A DNA stretch of 6,242 nt, taken from positions 1 to 6,242 of the forward strand of contig CAZODA010000090.1 in the NCBI GenBank assembly GCA_964578485.1. The letters run 5' to 3'. Shown piece by piece: positions 3,919 through 6,242 of the stretch. The stretch is from CAZODA01 sp964578485 (GTDB lineage: Bacteria; Bacteroidota; Bacteroidia; Bacteroidales; Marinilabiliaceae). The first letter of the stretch is position 1, and each line of letters starts with the position of its first letter. The position numbers and the translations under genes were made by a program. Under the pieces are notes generated by a model. It was not told the DNA's origin. It worked only from the letters and a program-made list of their open reading frames with translations, and ran no database searches.

Positions 3919-4506
3919 ATGATTTTACTGAAGCCAAAAGTATATAAGCTTAAAATTTCCCTCAATAATATAGAGCCGGCAATTTGGCGTAGGATTGAGG
4001 TTCCCTCTGATTTGTTTTTACATGATTTTCATAAAGTAATACAAACGACAATGGGATGGGAGAATAGTCATTTGCATCATTTTATTAAAGGCAATAAAAT
4101 GCTGGGAGTTTTAGAGTTTGATGCAGAATCCAATCCAAATTTTATTGATTACACTTCTGTTCGTTTAGTTGATATATTAGTAAAAGAGAATGACTCAATA
4201 CAATATCTTTATGATTATGGTGATGACTGGCTTCATGAAATAATTCTTGAAGATATTGGTGAAGGGGATGAAGATGATTATTATCCAAAGTGTATTGGTG
4301 GTGAAAGAAATTGTCCACCTGAAAATTGTGGTGGAGTCCCCGGATATAATGCCTTATTAAAAATTATTAATCATCCCGGACATCCCGACCATGAAAGCAT
4401 GATGGATTGGCTTGATGAAGATTGGGAACCGGAATATTTTGATGTGGAGCTTGTTAATGATATGCTTATGGATGATGATTTTGGTTGTTTCCCTGCAATA
4501 GGGTAG
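3919..4506 (+). CDS. Plasmid pRiA4b ORF-3 family protein
   Basis: The 195-residue product shows the conserved landmarks of Pfam PRiA4_ORF3 in order. These are VYKLKISLNNIEPAIWRRIEVP (ending at residue 29; written in the family as 'IWRRI.VP'), HDFHKVIQTTMGWENSHLHHF (H35 to F55), YDYGDDWLHEI (98-108), and a cysteine-rich block with C125, C132, CPPENCGG (132-139) and GY (142-143). It has an acidic C-terminal tail containing many D and E residues. No signal peptide or membrane segment is visible, so it is cytoplasmic. The family is widespread on plasmids and chromosomes and has no established biochemical function; the C-x6-C-x4-C pattern with neighbouring histidines could bind metal, but that is inference. 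The start is supported by a good promoter 22 bases upstream. It appears monocistronic and converges with the FKBP gene, with 169 bases between their stops and no clear terminator in that gap. Confidence 0.9.
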   Translation: MILLKPKVYKLKISLNNIEPAIWRRIEVPSDLFLHDFHKVIQTTMGWENSHLHHFIKGNKMLGVLEFDAESNPNFIDYTSVRLVDILVKENDSIQYLYDYGDDWLHEIILEDIGEGDEDDYYPKCIGGERNCPPENCGGVPGYNALLKIINHPGHPDHESMMDWLDEDWEPEYFDVELVNDMLMDDDFGCFPAIG

Positions 4507-4675
4507 TATCTTGCTTATGATGATTAATTCAATAAGGCCGACGAAAGATTTTAATACTTGGTAAATAATTATTACTACTCTTTTGCTAACAGAGTTTGCA
4601 TTGAAGCATCCCCTGTATTCCATTAATTTTTTCTTTTAAAAATATCTATCGCCCGCCTTATCGAATCACTAAATA

Positions 4676-5500
4676 TTATTCAACAATCTCTAATAATTCC
4701 AATTCAAAAATCAAAGTTTCGTTGGGTCCTATTGCTGATCCGGCACCCGCTTCACCATAGGCAAGATTTGATGGTATATAAAGCTTCCATTTTGAACCAA
4801 CCGGCATCATTAAAAGAGCTTCTGTCCATCCCGGAATAACTTGTTTTACACCTAAAGTTACCGGGCTTCCGTTTTCAATTGAGCTCTCAAAGACTTCACC
4901 ATTTACCAAAGATCCTGTATAATGACATCTAACTCTGTCATCTGCCTGAGGGATAGGACCGTCTCCATCTTTTAATATTTCAAATTGTAAGCCTGTTTCA
5001 CTTACATTAACCTCAGAACGTTTTGCATTTTCGGAAAGAAATTCTGCTCCCGATTCATCTTCAGGAGGACCGGCTTTTATTGCTTCTTCTCTTTTTTTGG
5101 CTTCTTTTAAAGCACGCACCCTTTCGAAAGTGCTGCCTAAATAAACTTCAGCCGTTATATCATTAAAATATGAATAATTATAGGCTAATTCGTTTATAAA
5201 AGCTTTTTTAAATATTGCTTCGTTGAAAACATTAAATTGACTTTCCCTCCATTCTACATAATCATTATTCAATTTTGTTTTCGAAACTAAACGCGCCATT
5301 GTTTTAACATCCAATGAGTCAAAAGGAGTTTGTTTTAAAACATTTGAAAATTGTTTTGCTTCTATATAACCCAATGCGTAACTAACACTATCTGATATAT
5401 CTTTTAATTCAACTTTTCCCGATCCGGGAACCCTTAAGTTACAGCTGCCGGCAAAAAGCAGCATAATTAATGCAGTTGTAAAAATTGATAAGTGTTTCAT
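4676..5500 (-). CDS. FKBP-type peptidyl-prolyl cis-trans isomerase, lipoprotein
   Basis: The 274-residue protein starts with a lipoprotein signal, MKHLSIFTTALIMLLFAGSC, with lipid-bearing Cys20 in a relaxed lipobox (A-G-S-C). Residues 36-110 form an N-terminal helical domain with DSVSYALGYIEAKQF, as in FkpA/Mip-type FKBPs, which dimerise through this region. A charged linker helix follows (126-145). The FKBP domain spans about 170-274. It contains VRCHYTGSL (190-198; Tyr194), VFESS (203-207), QVIPGW (220-225), NLAYGE (245-250) and LIFELELLEI (263-272). The protein would assist folding in the periplasm or at a membrane surface. Position 205 is Glu where FKBPs usually carry the active-site Asp of F-D-S-S. 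It lies 78 bases downstream of mnmD on the same strand; TAACTTCG (5548-5541, minus strand) is one base off a -7 element, so it may have its own promoter. The family is certain; the symbol is left open. Confidence 0.92.
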   Translation of the reverse strand: MKHLSIFTTALIMLLFAGSCNLRVPGSGKVELKDISDSVSYALGYIEAKQFSNVLKQTPFDSLDVKTMARLVSKTKLNNDYVEWRESQFNVFNEAIFKKAFINELAYNYSYFNDITAEVYLGSTFERVRALKEAKKREEAIKAGPPEDESGAEFLSENAKRSEVNVSETGLQFEILKDGDGPIPQADDRVRCHYTGSLVNGEVFESSIENGSPVTLGVKQVIPGWTEALLMMPVGSKWKLYIPSNLAYGEAGAGSAIGPNETLIFELELLEIVE

Positions 5501-5578
5501 GATTTATTATAATTTTAATTTAAAAATTTAATTTGATTGCCGAAGTTACAATAAATTTTGTGTTCTTTTATTGACAAA

Positions 5579-6235
5579 TTATTTTTTTATTGCTCTTATC
5601 ATTTCTCTTTTTCCGGGAGGACCCGGCAATCGCTCTACTTTAAAACCTACTGCCTGCAAAGTCCTTCTTACTTTGCCTTTTGCCGAATACGTTGTTAAAA
5701 GCCCATTGTGTTTTAAGGATTTGTGCATTTTCTTAAACACTTCTTCTGTCCATAATTCAGGCTGTTTATCGGGAGCAAAAGCATCAAAATAAATCAAGTC
5801 ATAAAAACTAATTTTTTCAAAATCCAAAAGGTTGACTTTAAACTTTGTTAAAGCAAATTTGCTATTTATAAAATTTTCTATATCCCATGGAACCTTATGT
5901 AAGAGTTGAAATAAATGCTTGGCATCTTTGTTTTCTACGAAATTGGAATAATTTATTTTTTGTATTATTTCAGTGCTAAGAGGATGTTTTTCTAAACTAT
6001 GATAGGTGATTGTTTTTGAGGATTGATTAATTAAGGTCAAAAAGGCATTAAGTCCGGTTCCAAATCCCAGCTCCAAAATTGTGATATTATCTTTTTTTAT
6101 TTGTTTTAGTCCTGCATTTATAAAAACATGCATAGCCTCGGTAAAAGCCCCGTGAATAGAGTGGTAGTGTTCGTTTAAAGTAGCATTATAAAGAGTTGTG
6201 CTACCGTCGGCTGATATTTTTATTTCAATTTTCAT
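5579..6235 (-). CDS. mnmD: MnmD, tRNA wobble-uridine methyltransferase (MnmC2-type)
   Basis: The 218-residue protein is the stand-alone form of the MnmC methyltransferase domain (Pfam Methyltransf_30). It transfers a methyl group from S-adenosylmethionine to 5-aminomethyl-2-thiouridine at tRNA position 34, giving the mnm5s2U used to read codons ending in A or G. Evidence in order: SADGSTTLYNATLNEHYHS (8-26, substrate-side N terminus), HGAFTEAMHVFI (28-39), the SAM-binding loop ELGFGTGLNAF (55-65), the acidic residue after strand 2 (LEKHPL, Glu82), YFDAFAPDKQPELWT (149-163), TYSAKGKVRRTLQAVGF (182-198) and LPGPPGKREM (203-212). The length is normal for single-domain MnmD; the FAD-dependent oxidase half of E. 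coli MnmC is absent, as in other bacteria with MnmD. The ATG is seven bases from the window edge, so the promoter is not visible. It is the upstream neighbour of the FKBP gene, with no functional link expected. Confidence 0.92.
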   Translation of the reverse strand: MKIEIKISADGSTTLYNATLNEHYHSIHGAFTEAMHVFINAGLKQIKKDNITILELGFGTGLNAFLTLINQSSKTITYHSLEKHPLSTEIIQKINYSNFVENKDAKHLFQLLHKVPWDIENFINSKFALTKFKVNLLDFEKISFYDLIYFDAFAPDKQPELWTEEVFKKMHKSLKHNGLLTTYSAKGKVRRTLQAVGFKVERLPGPPGKREMIRAIKK

Positions 6236-6242
6236 TAAGGAA

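Noticed and set aside
4357..4623. Minus-strand ORF of 88 codons
   Set aside because: Most of it is opposite the end of the pRiA4b ORF-3-like gene; the remaining part is AT-rich and has no motif.
4626..4675. Minus-strand coding remnant reading SDSIRRAIDIFKRKN after the FKBP stop
   Set aside because: It looks protein-like, but a stop lies just upstream in the same frame, there is no start codon, and the stretch is too short to assign.
4507..4675. Bidirectional terminator between the convergent genes
   Set aside because: Only a 7-bp pair, ATAAGGC (4532-4538) and GCCTTAT (4655-4661), separated by over 110 bases, was found; no compact stem with a T-run is present.
5571..5792. Plus-strand ORF of 73 codons
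   Set aside because: It is antisense to the conserved C-terminal half of mnmD.

Overview
This is an AT-rich window that most resembles a Bacteroidota genome, probably Bacteroidales or Marinilabiliales-like. The basis is a DUF4861 gene (a family seen mainly in Bacteroidota), TAnnTTTG promoter elements of the Bacteroidota sigma factor, starts with weak or absent Shine-Dalgarno sequences, a relaxed lipobox, and long repeat-filled gaps between genes. I cannot name the species.

Layout: (1) Positions 1-720 hold the 3' part of a plus-strand DUF4861 gene that begins outside the window and ends at a Rho-independent terminator (767-797). (2) Positions 801-1236 are non-coding and full of short tandem repeats and GC-rich hairpins. 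(3) Positions 1238-2930 hold a plus-strand three-gene module: a small XRE regulator (hipB), a free-standing HipA N-terminal subdomain (hipS) and a HipA-like kinase lacking that subdomain (hipT). This matches the HipBST type of tripartite toxin-antitoxin system. Its promoter lies between two copies of a 13-bp inverted operator, and the second copy covers the hipB start codon. (4) Positions 2931-3863 form a second repeat field with no gene. It shares words and hairpins with the field at 801-1236, in both orientations, so hipBST sits in a repeat island. (5) Positions 3919-4506 hold a monocistronic pRiA4b ORF-3-like gene with its own promoter. (6) On the minus strand, converging on it, are an FKBP-type prolyl isomerase lipoprotein (4676-5500) and the tRNA-modifying methyltransferase mnmD (5579-6235).

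How the parts work together: only hipBST is a clear functional unit. HipT should be a serine/threonine kinase toxin, HipS its neutralising partner (the domain fused to the kinase in ordinary HipA), and HipB the autorepressor. The flanking genes are ordinary chromosomal genes without an evident link to it. The most unusual material is the repeat field. It contains a hairpin present on both sides of hipBST with a compensatory base-pair change, a perfect 27-bp inverted repeat bracketing the module, and a 32-bp hairpin unit that appears to have inserted into an older, roughly 90-bp two-hairpin repeat.
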